64,000 nucleotides of DNA, taken from Candidatus Formimonas warabiya. GTDB taxonomy: Bacteria > Bacillota > Dehalobacteriia > Dehalobacteriales > Dehalobacteriaceae. A model generated the notes under the pieces. That model had not been told where the DNA came from and searched no databases. It saw nothing but the letters and a program-made list of their open reading frames with translations. Each line of letters starts with the position of its first letter. Positions within the stretch are counted from its first letter, which is position 1. The position numbers and the translations under genes were made by a program. The stretch covers positions 124,001-188,000 of the forward strand of contig NZ_CP017634.1 in NCBI RefSeq assembly GCF_002777255.1, in the 5' to 3' direction. Positions 46,701 to 53,890 of this stretch are shown here, piece after piece.

Positions 46701-47613
46701 CAAGCTTTCCGGGTTTTACGCCTCGGAAGCCGCCGGCCTGTACCGAAAATGGGGCGCCTCCGCGCTCGCCGCCGCGGTTGCGGCAGGCTGGAAGCTGGAG
46801 GCTTCCACGGCAGAAAATCCTGCCGGACTGAGTGAAGATGCCGCCTCCTCCGAAATGCCCCCCGCGGCCAAAACGTACGCCGACGACAGAGATATTTTAT
46901 CTCACTTGGGCCGGATAGAAAAAATGGACGAAGACGAGGGATACCTGTACCTGCTCGACCTGCTCATCCGGCGGGGCGACGTTGATTACTGCGCCGTCTT
47001 TTTTGAGAAGACGGAGGATATGTACCTGAAATATGAGCAAAGAAAAACAAGCGGGCCGCAAATTCACCAGGAGCCCATAAATATGAACCACTTAAGCGGT
47101 TTTCCCCATAAGATCATCCGCTACGCAGCCAGGACGGAAACGGAAATCCTGTTGGGAACAAAAGATCGGGACGGATTGTTTGCCAACGATCCTTACCTTG
47201 CGGCTGAAGATCAGCTGTCTTTGGCCTGTCTGCCCTTAAGATACGCCGGCGTGCTCGCCGGGATCATTTACCTGGAAAAAACAGACGGGGAAGGGTTGGG
47301 AGGCAGCCTGCCGTCCTTTGTAAAAGGGTTCGTCCCGGCGCTTTTAGCCAAAAGAGTTAACGGCAGCGCCATATTTACAGAACTGAGGCCAGAGTCACCG
47401 GCCGTCCGGAAGACGGAAGAGCTGACCGGACGGGAGCTGGAAGTCTTAAGGATGGTGGCGAAGGGGATGTCGAATTCCGAAATCAGTAAGAAACTTTACA
47501 TCACCTTAGGGACGGTCAGGAACCATCTGAGCAGTATTTACGCCAAACTGGAAGTGGATAACCGGGTCAAAGCGGTGATGAGGGCCAAAGAGCTGCAAAT
47601 TATTCATTTATAA
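43798..47613 (+). CDS. Large AAA+/LuxR-type transcription regulator
   Basis: The 1271-residue protein has an N-terminal AAA_16-type ATPase (about 20-300; Walker A GRPGIGKT at 53-60, Walker B LVIFFDDLQWAD), a long helical TPR-like middle, a GAF-like segment (about 1040-1180) and a C-terminal LuxR HTH (about 1205-1265; LTGRELEVLRMVAKGMSNSEI and TVRNHLSSIYAKLEVDNR). This is the MalT/LAL signal-transduction ATPase architecture. It is GC-richer than its neighbours. ATG 43798 has only a weak site. It sits upstream of a small peptide gene and a hydrolase, which it may control (inference). Confidence 0.92.
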   Translation: MNNTCLDPNKKANEEVKERINRIMVGRFGEMKMFQKQFDRVLEGGMGLTVVSGRPGIGKTFFAERAVSLSTGGNATYLHGKFRQYENTPLLTVSEVIEQAVKHLLTLPAEPLRRIQNDLSQSLNTDAAIILAVCPYAGILLGPRKAINTDSLEQLKYRVRKAVGKFLEIVSTALFPLVIFFDDLQWADTLSLYVIKSFCRDYGYFNLHLILAYKDSAAGKVNIDPAKFPAGEDSFIGLGGLDLEDIERYLRLVFRQDIEHKDYLTRILYGLTLGNPFNLDRILRLLLKENAVVYSQAQKWLVRPDKIDKLNLPADIERLLQAQIDGLKSEDKKLLELIACCGGEVKLGLLARLTAGDGAADNTPAVDASLKKRLDRLCQNSLLAVNRQGGGLQAETGYGFPHDIVLRLVYHMLTPEEKSGLHYHIAGILSALSDESAEPIAGPSADLAVAGHLLHVDRNLLRKDDASKWIGTLYRAGRAARQGAAVEQALEIFGRCAELLSAGDDTAAADLVLDVRLELGECQYICGQAEEAGQSFEALIAEYPAVACQVRIKRKYINLCAFNGDFEKVMALGLEILNHLDFKVDLKSLIPDLIKSRLLLNSRKIRWLKDAPAITDERLLVILETLTVMAPSANRIGDRMSALIALKLTILSARHGNSDYAPVAYASYVYVLFHLLKDPEKGRELEDVTLTFLEKSESVSSRYVALCIIGSLTRHWAHSLADTIACLERSVTEGEKADASLYSSYAITFSVITRFMTGAPLRELKQYIANNRSRRKRLEHYLTNHIYAVYENQIRWLEEGAAAGDEALFAEEDRDKKLFADTIKLNGDMIRLQRLYLEGQTREAYGLAEEIGPEVSLHKGFVLNVEFLFYSILSRLAVHRDLSGTEKRRNKQLMKRQLNELQYWIRVYQGNHKARYLLARAEYDAQFNGGKLAPGLYREAMEFAQRQGNLALEALANLLAARFHRADRKLSGFYASEAAGLYRKWGASALAAAVAAGWKLEASTAENPAGLSEDAASSEMPPAAKTYADDRDILSHLGRIEKMDEDEGYLYLLDLLIRRGDVDYCAVFFEKTEDMYLKYEQRKTSGPQIHQEPINMNHLSGFPHKIIRYAARTETEILLGTKDRDGLFANDPYLAAEDQLSLACLPLRYAGVLAGIIYLEKTDGEGLGGSLPSFVKGFVPALLAKRVNGSAIFTELRPESPAVRKTEELTGRELEVLRMVAKGMSNSEISKKLYITLGTVRNHLSSIYAKLEVDNRVKAVMRAKELQIIHL

Positions 47614-47630
47614 CTTCGCTGGGATGTCCT

Positions 47631-47656
47631 CCACCTCTAAGCTTTAGCGTAGGTGG
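47631..47656 (+). other. Stem-loop cluster after the LuxR gene
   Basis: CCACCT/AGGTGG pair across 14 nt and are followed by GGGGG...CCCCC and GTTC/GAAC pairs up to about 47695. A compact structured region of unknown role; it could be a remnant of a transposon end. Confidence 0.35.
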
Positions 47657-47719
47657 GGGTTCCGATTTGCGAACAAGCGGTGGGCATATCCCCCGCTTCG
47701 TTGAAACGCGCAGAGGTAA

Positions 47720-47804
47720 GAAAAAATTTCTACAAACGAAATTTTTTCTACCGTTGCGTTATAAAGCTATTAACCCTGCCGGAAAGCGCAGGGGTATTTT
47801 TTTA
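47720..47804 (+). terminator. Two hairpins, the second a terminator
   Basis: GAAAAAATTTC (47720) and GAAATTTTTTC (47738) form a perfect 11-bp stem. Next, CCCTG/CAGGG at about 47774-47795 ends in GTATTTTTTTAT, an intrinsic terminator for the LuxR transcript. Confidence 0.65.
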
Positions 47805-47870
47805 TAAAAATATGATTTTCGTCACATGTAAATAAAAGAGGCGTTATCTATAATTTAAAGAGTCAAAGCC

Positions 47871-48020
47871 ATGAATGCCGCGGGCTACCACCTGCATTTC
47901 CTGACGGAAGACGGTACGAAGGGCGGCTATGTCCTGGAATGCGCCCTGTGTGAAGGGATGGCGGCGGCGGACCTGACGGCCGGGTTTGCCATGCTGCTGC
48001 CGCAGAATGAGGCGGTAACT
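47871..48020 (+). pseudogene. Acetolactate decarboxylase C-terminal fragment
   Basis: AAGYHLHFLTEDGTKGGYVL, ECALCEGMAAADL and FAMLLPQ match the end of AlsD/BudA (PGYHLHFISEDRKHGGHVL-type). The rest of the enzyme is absent upstream. The ORF is in frame with the following peptide and has no ribosome site at its ATG, so it is probably a fragment rather than a real N-terminal domain. Confidence 0.7.
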
Positions 48021-48044
48021 GAGCCAAGAGGGGAGGATACAAAG

Positions 48045-48230
48045 ATGGATCCGAAAGAGAAAAAAATCAAACGCCTGGAAATCGAAGATTTGGCTGACGT
48101 ACGCGGCGGGTCGTTCATACCTCTGCCCGGCTGTCCGGACCAGGGAACGTCCAAATGCACCGAAAACCCCTATACCTGCGGCACGCAGGACAAAAACAAA
48201 AACCTGTGCACCTTTGAAGCGCTGTCATAG
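48045..48230 (+). CDS. Cys-rich peptide with double-glycine-type leader
   Basis: The 61-residue peptide is preceded by AGGGGAGG 8 nt before ATG 48045, so it is translated independently of the fragment in the same frame. Residues 1-22 look like a RiPP or bacteriocin leader: charged start, IKRLEIEDLADV, then Arg-Gly-Gly. The remaining 39 residues have Cys at 30, 38, 45 and 55 with Pro, Gly, Thr and Ser, ending FEALS. It resembles the natural-product precursors of the GG-leader class. No C39 protease, lanthionine synthetase, radical-SAM enzyme or exporter is near. It may be a secreted peptide, an orphan precursor or a degenerate locus. Confidence 0.6.
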   Translation: MDPKEKKIKRLEIEDLADVRGGSFIPLPGCPDQGTSKCTENPYTCGTQDKNKNLCTFEALS

Positions 48231-48316
48231 GACCGTCCCCGCGATTCCCCCGTGCAACCTGCTTTACAAAAGGAATATAATTGCAAATATCATAGGACCC
48301 TTGAGGAGATAAAAAG

Positions 48317-48388
48317 ATGGCATACGATAAAAAAGCGAGAATAGATGAGCTTATAGAAAAATTATGTTTGCAGCCAGTTTGGCAGTGA
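48317..48388 (+). CDS. 23-residue ORF
   Basis: The ORF has a strong ribosome site (GAGGAGAT, 6 nt) and encodes AYDKKARIDELIEKLCLQPV after Met, ending WQ. It lies 86 nt after the Cys-rich peptide and 57 nt before the hydrolase. It could be a second small peptide, a leader peptide, or the clipped start of a lost gene. No homology is claimed. Confidence 0.4.
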   Translation: MAYDKKARIDELIEKLCLQPVWQ

Positions 48389-48445
48389 CTACATCAATTT
48401 ATTAGGTTATACTTTTTACAGTAATAGGTATTGGAGGGGGAAGCC

Positions 48446-49579
48446 TTGAAAATAAAAAAGAAATATATCATTATACCGGCAGCCACCATACTGATATTTG
48501 CTGCAATGCTATTATCTTTTAATTTTGATAAAATTGCTTCGCTAATCATTCCGACACTTATGGAAATTAACGTTTCATCTCTTAATTCGGATGAAAATAG
48601 GACGCTTGACAGCCTGAGGAAAGTTGACAACCACCCGCTTTATGTGATGGATTTCTATGGTGATCACTCGCAGTACCTAAAGCTCAAAGACAAGTACTAT
48701 TGGTATATGGGCATACCAAAACCGAAATGCAGCACTTTCGCAATTAAGGGTCCAAATGGGGATTCTTTTTTCGGCCGCAATAACGATAATGTGGATTCCC
48801 CTGTCCTGCTAATTTTTACCCACCCAAAGAACGGATATGCTTCGGTGAGCATCGCTATGATCAACGATCTATATGGTTTTGATACCGGAAATAAAACGCC
48901 GCTGGATTCCAGAGAGGTTTCCACCCGGTTACTGTATGCGCCGTATACCATAAGCGATGGGATGAACGAATGGGGGCTGACGATCGGCGACATGTCTGTG
49001 CATGTAGATCCTAAAGTGATAATAGATCCGAAGAAGGAAACTATGATCGAAGGTGAAATGAAACGCTATATTCTTGACCATGCCAAAAATACGGATGGAG
49101 CAATCGAAATATTATCAAAGTATAACATCCATTTTCCAAGGGAGTTAGGACATTTGTTGATATCCGATCCGTCGGGAAACTCAGCCGTTGTCGAATGGCC
49201 TGACGGTCATATGCAAGTTATCAGGAACAAAGGGACGTGGATGGCTGCAACTAATTTCACGCTATATGGCTCTGAAGATACAATAAAGAAATACAAAAAT
49301 GAATATGCGACAACCGGAAAGATATCAAACGATACGCCTGGGAAAAATTACTGGAGGTATATTACGCTGGCAGATAACCTGGATAAAATGTACAATGAAA
49401 AAATAAACGCAAGGGATGCAATGGATTTATTAAGTAAAGTATCGCTTGTCAGAACAAAGGATTTGGATTGGCCTACTCAATGGTCGGTAGTATATAATAT
49501 GAAATCCGGTGAAATAAGCATCGCAATGGGTAGAAACTATGACAATGTACATCATTTTAAGCTGGAAATGAAAAAGTAA
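48446..49579 (+). CDS. Membrane-anchored linear amide C-N hydrolase
   Basis: The 377-residue protein starts at TTG 48446, 5 nt after GGAGGGGG. One N-terminal transmembrane helix (about 6-24) places the rest outside. The catalytic part is of the Ntn choloylglycine/penicillin-V-acylase-like family, with the predicted nucleophile Cys95 in PKCSTFAIKGPNG, then FFGRNNDN. In this family Cys usually becomes N-terminal after processing; here a long N-terminal part remains, as in exported relatives. It would hydrolyse an amide bond, for example of an acyl-amino acid, bile acid conjugate or peptide. It may act on the neighbouring peptide, but nothing shows this. Confidence 0.8.
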   Translation: MKIKKKYIIIPAATILIFAAMLLSFNFDKIASLIIPTLMEINVSSLNSDENRTLDSLRKVDNHPLYVMDFYGDHSQYLKLKDKYYWYMGIPKPKCSTFAIKGPNGDSFFGRNNDNVDSPVLLIFTHPKNGYASVSIAMINDLYGFDTGNKTPLDSREVSTRLLYAPYTISDGMNEWGLTIGDMSVHVDPKVIIDPKKETMIEGEMKRYILDHAKNTDGAIEILSKYNIHFPRELGHLLISDPSGNSAVVEWPDGHMQVIRNKGTWMAATNFTLYGSEDTIKKYKNEYATTGKISNDTPGKNYWRYITLADNLDKMYNEKINARDAMDLLSKVSLVRTKDLDWPTQWSVVYNMKSGEISIAMGRNYDNVHHFKLEMKK

Positions 49580-49699
49580 TATTAGGAAAGCAAATGGCTT
49601 AATAAATTACATTAAAACAGAATTAACAAAACGGTTGGCATTAAACATGCACAGAACCAGAGAATTCCTTGAACGAGGAAAAGGAAAACCATTGCTGGC

Positions 49700-49730
49700 C
49701 TAAAGGGTGTTCAAACGCCCTTTTTTCTTT
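49700..49730 (+). terminator. Rho-independent terminator after the hydrolase
   Basis: AAGGGTG and CGCCCTT pair across TTCAAA, followed by TTTTCTTT. It ends the hydrolase transcript before the envelope genes. Confidence 0.75.
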
Positions 49731-49893
49731 ATTCTGCACAATCTGCACTTATTCGTGAAATTTTAACTTTTTCGTAATGAATTTTAAGTATTTTGTAAAG
49801 CACTGCAACTCAAAACTTGGTATGGTGAGAAGGAAGAAATGGCTATGATGGAAAAAAATCCGTAGCCTGACACAAGTGGAGAGTGAAGACAAC

Positions 49894-51747
49894 ATGAATT
49901 GCAGCAAGAGGACGAATCAATCGGTTTTACATCAGGGGGAGGTGCGGGCGGATTCCATCGGCTATATGCCGGGATTGGACGGACTGAGGGCATTGGCGGT
50001 ATTTGCCGTAATTGCTTACCATCTCAATCTGACCTGGGCGCCGGGAGGGCTTTTAGGGGTAAGTCTATTTTTTGTGCTGTCCGGGTATTTGATCACCAAT
50101 ATTCTGCTGAAGCAATGGGAGCACTCAGGATCTATTAATTTGAAAGATTTCTGGCTGCGCCGGGCCCGGCGGCTACTGCCGGCCCTTTTTGTGATGCTGG
50201 CAGGCGTGATGACCTGGGTTATGCTTTGCGCCCCGGAACGCATGGCAGCCTTGAAGCAGGAAGTGCTGGCCGCGGTATCCTATACCAGTAACTGGTATCT
50301 GATCTTGCATCATGTGTCCTATTTTGAACGCTTCGGTCCGCCGTCTCCCCTGGGGCACCTTTGGTCTTTGGCGGTAGAAGAACAATTTTATCTTTTCTGG
50401 CCGCTTCTTTTGGGATTGGGGCTGCGCTGTCTCCCGCAGCGAAAATGGGTTATCGGGGGAACAGTTGCGATCGCTTTGACTTCGGTTGCGGCGATGGCGC
50501 TGATTTATATGCCGGGTCATGACCCCAGCCGGGTATATTATGGAACGGATACACGGGCTTTCGCTTTGCTTGTCGGAGCTGTACTGGCGATGGTATGGCC
50601 CAGCGGTCAGATGAGTGCAGATCTGTCCGGCAAAAAGAGACTGGCGCTCGATACGGCAGGAAGCATGGGGTTGCTGGTCGTATTTTTGATGATTGGGAAA
50701 ACCAATCAATACCAGACCTCACTCTATCAGGGGGGACTCTTGCTTTACTCTGTTGCGGCGGCTTGCGTGGTGGCTGCTCTGGCCCACCCGGCCAGCTATC
50801 TGGGCAGGCTATTCGGATGGGCCCCATTACGTTGGTTAGGAGAGTGTTCTTATGGGATTTACTTATGGCATTACCCGGTCATTGTACTGACAAGTCCGGT
50901 TGTGAATACGGCAGGCCCGGACCTTTCACGCACCCTTTGGCAGATTGCGGTAAGCATTATCCTGGCTGCTCTGTCTCGTTACCTGATCGAGGAGCCGATC
51001 CGGTACGGACGACGGAAACGATTTCGGAGGCGGACGTGGGACCTTCAGTGGTGGCGAAGGCCATTGGCCCTCAGCGCCAAAATTTCGGTCAGTATATTGC
51101 TGACATTTTTACTATTGTTTGTGACTGCCAATAAAGACACGCAAATTTCGGCAAAGGATTTAGCGGAGAGCCATGTAACTAAAAACCAAGCTCAAGTGAC
51201 AGACAAGAAAAATATTGCTGCCAACAGGGAACATATTGGGGCTGACAAGAAGAGTGATATCAAGGGGGATGAAATTACGGCCATTGGAGACTCCTTAATG
51301 ATCGATGTAGAACCTGTTTTGCAAAAACACCTGCCTGGCATTGTCATCGACGCGGAAATCGGCAGGCAGATGTATCAGGCGACCGAGGTCATTTCCAGGC
51401 TCCAAAAAGAAGGTAAACTCGGGAAAATCGTGATTATTGAATTAGGAACAAACGGTTCATTTACAGAAAAACAGTTAATGAAGACCCTGGACTCCCTGAA
51501 AGGAACCGGGAAGATCGTGCTGGTGAATACGCGTGTGCCGAAGCCTTGGGAAACGGCGGTGAATGAGACGCTGACAAAGGTGATGAAGTCTTACCCAAAT
51601 ACCAAGCTGATCGATTGGTATTCGGCCAGCAGTGGCCATGATGATTATTTTTATCCGGACGGTGTTCATCTGAACCAGACGGGTGCGGAAGCCTACGGAA
51701 AAATAATGACCGAAGCATTGATTTCTCATCGGAACGATGAACAATAA
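49894..51747 (+). CDS. OatA-like peptidoglycan/polysaccharide O-acyltransferase
   Basis: The 617-residue protein has an acyltransferase-3 membrane domain (about 25-380; GYMPGLDGLRALAVFAVIAYH with the R/H pair, and LWSLAVEEQFYLFWP) and an extracellular SGNH esterase-type domain (about 450-610). The latter has the blocks GDS (AIGDSLM), GTNG and DGVHLN, the Asp-His pair. This is the OatA architecture, which O-acetylates peptidoglycan and gives lysozyme resistance. ATG 49894 follows GGAGAGTGA; GTG 49876 is the alternative. The response regulator gene begins 38 nt on, so the four genes are likely one operon. Confidence 0.88.
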   Translation: MNCSKRTNQSVLHQGEVRADSIGYMPGLDGLRALAVFAVIAYHLNLTWAPGGLLGVSLFFVLSGYLITNILLKQWEHSGSINLKDFWLRRARRLLPALFVMLAGVMTWVMLCAPERMAALKQEVLAAVSYTSNWYLILHHVSYFERFGPPSPLGHLWSLAVEEQFYLFWPLLLGLGLRCLPQRKWVIGGTVAIALTSVAAMALIYMPGHDPSRVYYGTDTRAFALLVGAVLAMVWPSGQMSADLSGKKRLALDTAGSMGLLVVFLMIGKTNQYQTSLYQGGLLLYSVAAACVVAALAHPASYLGRLFGWAPLRWLGECSYGIYLWHYPVIVLTSPVVNTAGPDLSRTLWQIAVSIILAALSRYLIEEPIRYGRRKRFRRRTWDLQWWRRPLALSAKISVSILLTFLLLFVTANKDTQISAKDLAESHVTKNQAQVTDKKNIAANREHIGADKKSDIKGDEITAIGDSLMIDVEPVLQKHLPGIVIDAEIGRQMYQATEVISRLQKEGKLGKIVIIELGTNGSFTEKQLMKTLDSLKGTGKIVLVNTRVPKPWETAVNETLTKVMKSYPNTKLIDWYSASSGHDDYFYPDGVHLNQTGAEAYGKIMTEALISHRNDEQ

Positions 51748-51785
51748 TCGTGTTATAATAGCAAAAAGACCAAAGGGATGAGAAT

Positions 51786-52499
51786 ATGCACGATAATAAG
51801 ATAAGAGTATTGGTTGTTGAAGATGAAGCTTCGATCCGGCGTTTTATCACGCTCAATTTGGAGATGGCCGGATATGAAGTCGGAGAAGCGGCGAACGGGG
51901 AGGATGCCCTGGCTCTATTCACGACCTTCCTTCCCGATTTGGTTGTGCTGGATCTGATGCTGCCTGGGATAAACGGACTGGAAGTCTGTCAGCGCATTCG
52001 TGAAACCATGCCGGAACCACTTATCATCATGTTGACGGCCAAGGGACAGGATACGGATAAAATTATGGGTCTGGAACTGGGCGCGGATGATTATATGGTC
52101 AAGCCCTTTAATCCGTTTGAATTAATTGCCAGGATCAAAGCCATGTTAAGGCGCCGGAACCGTTTTGAAACCAGGAGAACGGCCTATACTTACGGCAATC
52201 TGCACCTGGATATTGCCGCCAATAAGCTGCTCAAAAACAATAGGGAAGTGGAACTGACCCCTACGGAATATGCTTTATTAAAAATGTTTATGGAAAACCC
52301 GGGGAAAGCGCTGAAAAGAGACGAGATATTGAATGCTGTCTGGGGAGAAGATTATTTTGGCGGTACGAAAACTTTAGATGTGCATATTAGGCGGCTCAGA
52401 GAAAAGATCGAAGATAATCCGTCTGAGCCCCGACATATTAAAACAGTTTGGGGTTCCGGTTATCGATGGCAGCTGGAGTTCGGCAGGAGGCTTCCATGA
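51786..52499 (+). CDS. OmpR-family response regulator
   Basis: The 237-residue regulator has an intact receiver (EDE, Asp in LVVLDLMLPG, Lys in DDYMVKPFNP) and a full winged-helix domain with DEILNAVWGEDYFGG, LDVHIRRLREKIEDNP and VWGSGYRW. It is coupled to the kinase by ATGA overlap. Targets may include the operon and envelope genes. Confidence 0.93.
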   Translation: MHDNKIRVLVVEDEASIRRFITLNLEMAGYEVGEAANGEDALALFTTFLPDLVVLDLMLPGINGLEVCQRIRETMPEPLIIMLTAKGQDTDKIMGLELGADDYMVKPFNPFELIARIKAMLRRRNRFETRRTAYTYGNLHLDIAANKLLKNNREVELTPTEYALLKMFMENPGKALKRDEILNAVWGEDYFGGTKTLDVHIRRLREKIEDNPSEPRHIKTVWGSGYRWQLEFGRRLP

Positions 52500-53890
52500 A
52501 AGGGATCAGAGGGAGACTGACGGCGAATTTTATGATCGTGATTTTGGTTTCGGTGGCCATTTTGGAAGTGCTGCTGATCTATACTGTCCAGCAAAATTAT
52601 TATGGCAGCTTAAAGGGCAACTTGATTAACCAGGTCAAAATCAGCGCGGATATGTATTCCAAATACTATTCCGATACCTCATTGGAAGATAATATCCTGT
52701 ATAATGTCGATGCCTTTTGGAATCAAAGCAATGCTGAAGTGGAAATTGTCGATCGGGAAGGGAAGATTGTCATGGATTCCCTGGGGACGATCCCGGGACA
52801 AGGAGAGCCGATGGACGATATTCAGGATGCCTTAAATGACAAGATGGGGGAATGGGTGGGGGAATTAAACGGCCAGAAAGTGATGGCCGTAGCTTATCCT
52901 TTGAAATCGGACGGACAAATTGTCGGCGCCTTACGTCTTATTGCTTCTACCGGTGCCATTGATCAAGACATTCGAAACACGATAAAAATTTTTATCGCCA
53001 TCGGTCTTTTTGTGGTACTGATTGTCGGTTTGCTCAGTATTTTTTTAGCCAATACCATTCTCGTCCCCTTGCGGGAAGTGACAGCCATCGCCGAGAGTAT
53101 GGCGGCTGGCAATTTTCAAATCAAGAGTAAGAAAAAGCGGGATGACGAGATCGGCAAGCTTTCGGATACCTTGAACTACATGGCTGATGAAATTACCAAA
53201 AGAGAAAAGCTGAAAAATGATTTTATATCTTCGGTTTCCCACGAATTGCGTACCCCGTTGACCTCTATTATGGGCTGGGCTATTACGTTGCAAAGCAAAA
53301 AATTCCAGCAGAAAGAAATGCTTACCGACGGCCTCGGTATTATTGCCAAAGAGACCCAACGGCTCACCCAAATGGTAGAAGAACTCCTGGACTTTTCCAA
53401 GTTTGTTTCCGGCAGGATCAAACTTGAATATGAAAATGTCAATTTGGCCGAGCTTATGGAAGATATCCGCAAACAGCTGACGCCGCGGGCGATCCGGGAA
53501 AATATCAATTTTACGGTTGTTTACCCGGAAAACCTTCCGGATCTGCGGGCAGATGCCAACCGTCTGAAACAATTGTTTATTAATATTTTGGATAATGCAT
53601 TAAATTTTACTGCTGCCGAAGGGTTTGTCCGTTTTCAGACCGAGGTAGGGGAAAAAGAATATATGTTTACGATTGCCGACAGCGGGTCCGGCATCGCTGC
53701 CGAGGAACTGCCGATGGTGAAAGAAAAGTTTTATAAAGGCAAGAGCTCACATTCCAAAAACGGCATTGGTTTATCCATCTGTGAAGAGATTGTCACCTTG
53801 ATGAAGGGCCGGCTGGACATAAGCAGTGAGGTGAATGTGGGGACAACCGTCGTCGTTACTCTGCCCAAAGAGGTGCGTGCCAATGCTTAA
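52496..53890 (+). CDS. Sensor histidine kinase
   Basis: The 464-residue kinase has two transmembrane helices (about 12-32 and 168-190) around an extracytoplasmic sensor with dCache/sCache-like features. A HAMP domain, the H-box SSVSHELRTPLTS, NILDNALNFT and a G-box GIGLSICEEIV follow. ATG 52496 has GGAGG and overlaps the regulator stop; an in-frame ATG at 52448 has no site. Confidence 0.92.
   Translation: MKGIRGRLTANFMIVILVSVAILEVLLIYTVQQNYYGSLKGNLINQVKISADMYSKYYSDTSLEDNILYNVDAFWNQSNAEVEIVDREGKIVMDSLGTIPGQGEPMDDIQDALNDKMGEWVGELNGQKVMAVAYPLKSDGQIVGALRLIASTGAIDQDIRNTIKIFIAIGLFVVLIVGLLSIFLANTILVPLREVTAIAESMAAGNFQIKSKKKRDDEIGKLSDTLNYMADEITKREKLKNDFISSVSHELRTPLTSIMGWAITLQSKKFQQKEMLTDGLGIIAKETQRLTQMVEELLDFSKFVSGRIKLEYENVNLAELMEDIRKQLTPRAIRENINFTVVYPENLPDLRADANRLKQLFINILDNALNFTAAEGFVRFQTEVGEKEYMFTIADSGSGIAAEELPMVKEKFYKGKSSHSKNGIGLSICEEIVTLMKGRLDISSEVNVGTTVVVTLPKEVRANA

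Noticed and set aside
47871..48230. A single 119-residue protein combining the decarboxylase tail and the Cys-rich peptide.
   Set aside because: A strong ribosome site lies directly before the ATG at 48045 and none before 47871; the two parts belong to different families.
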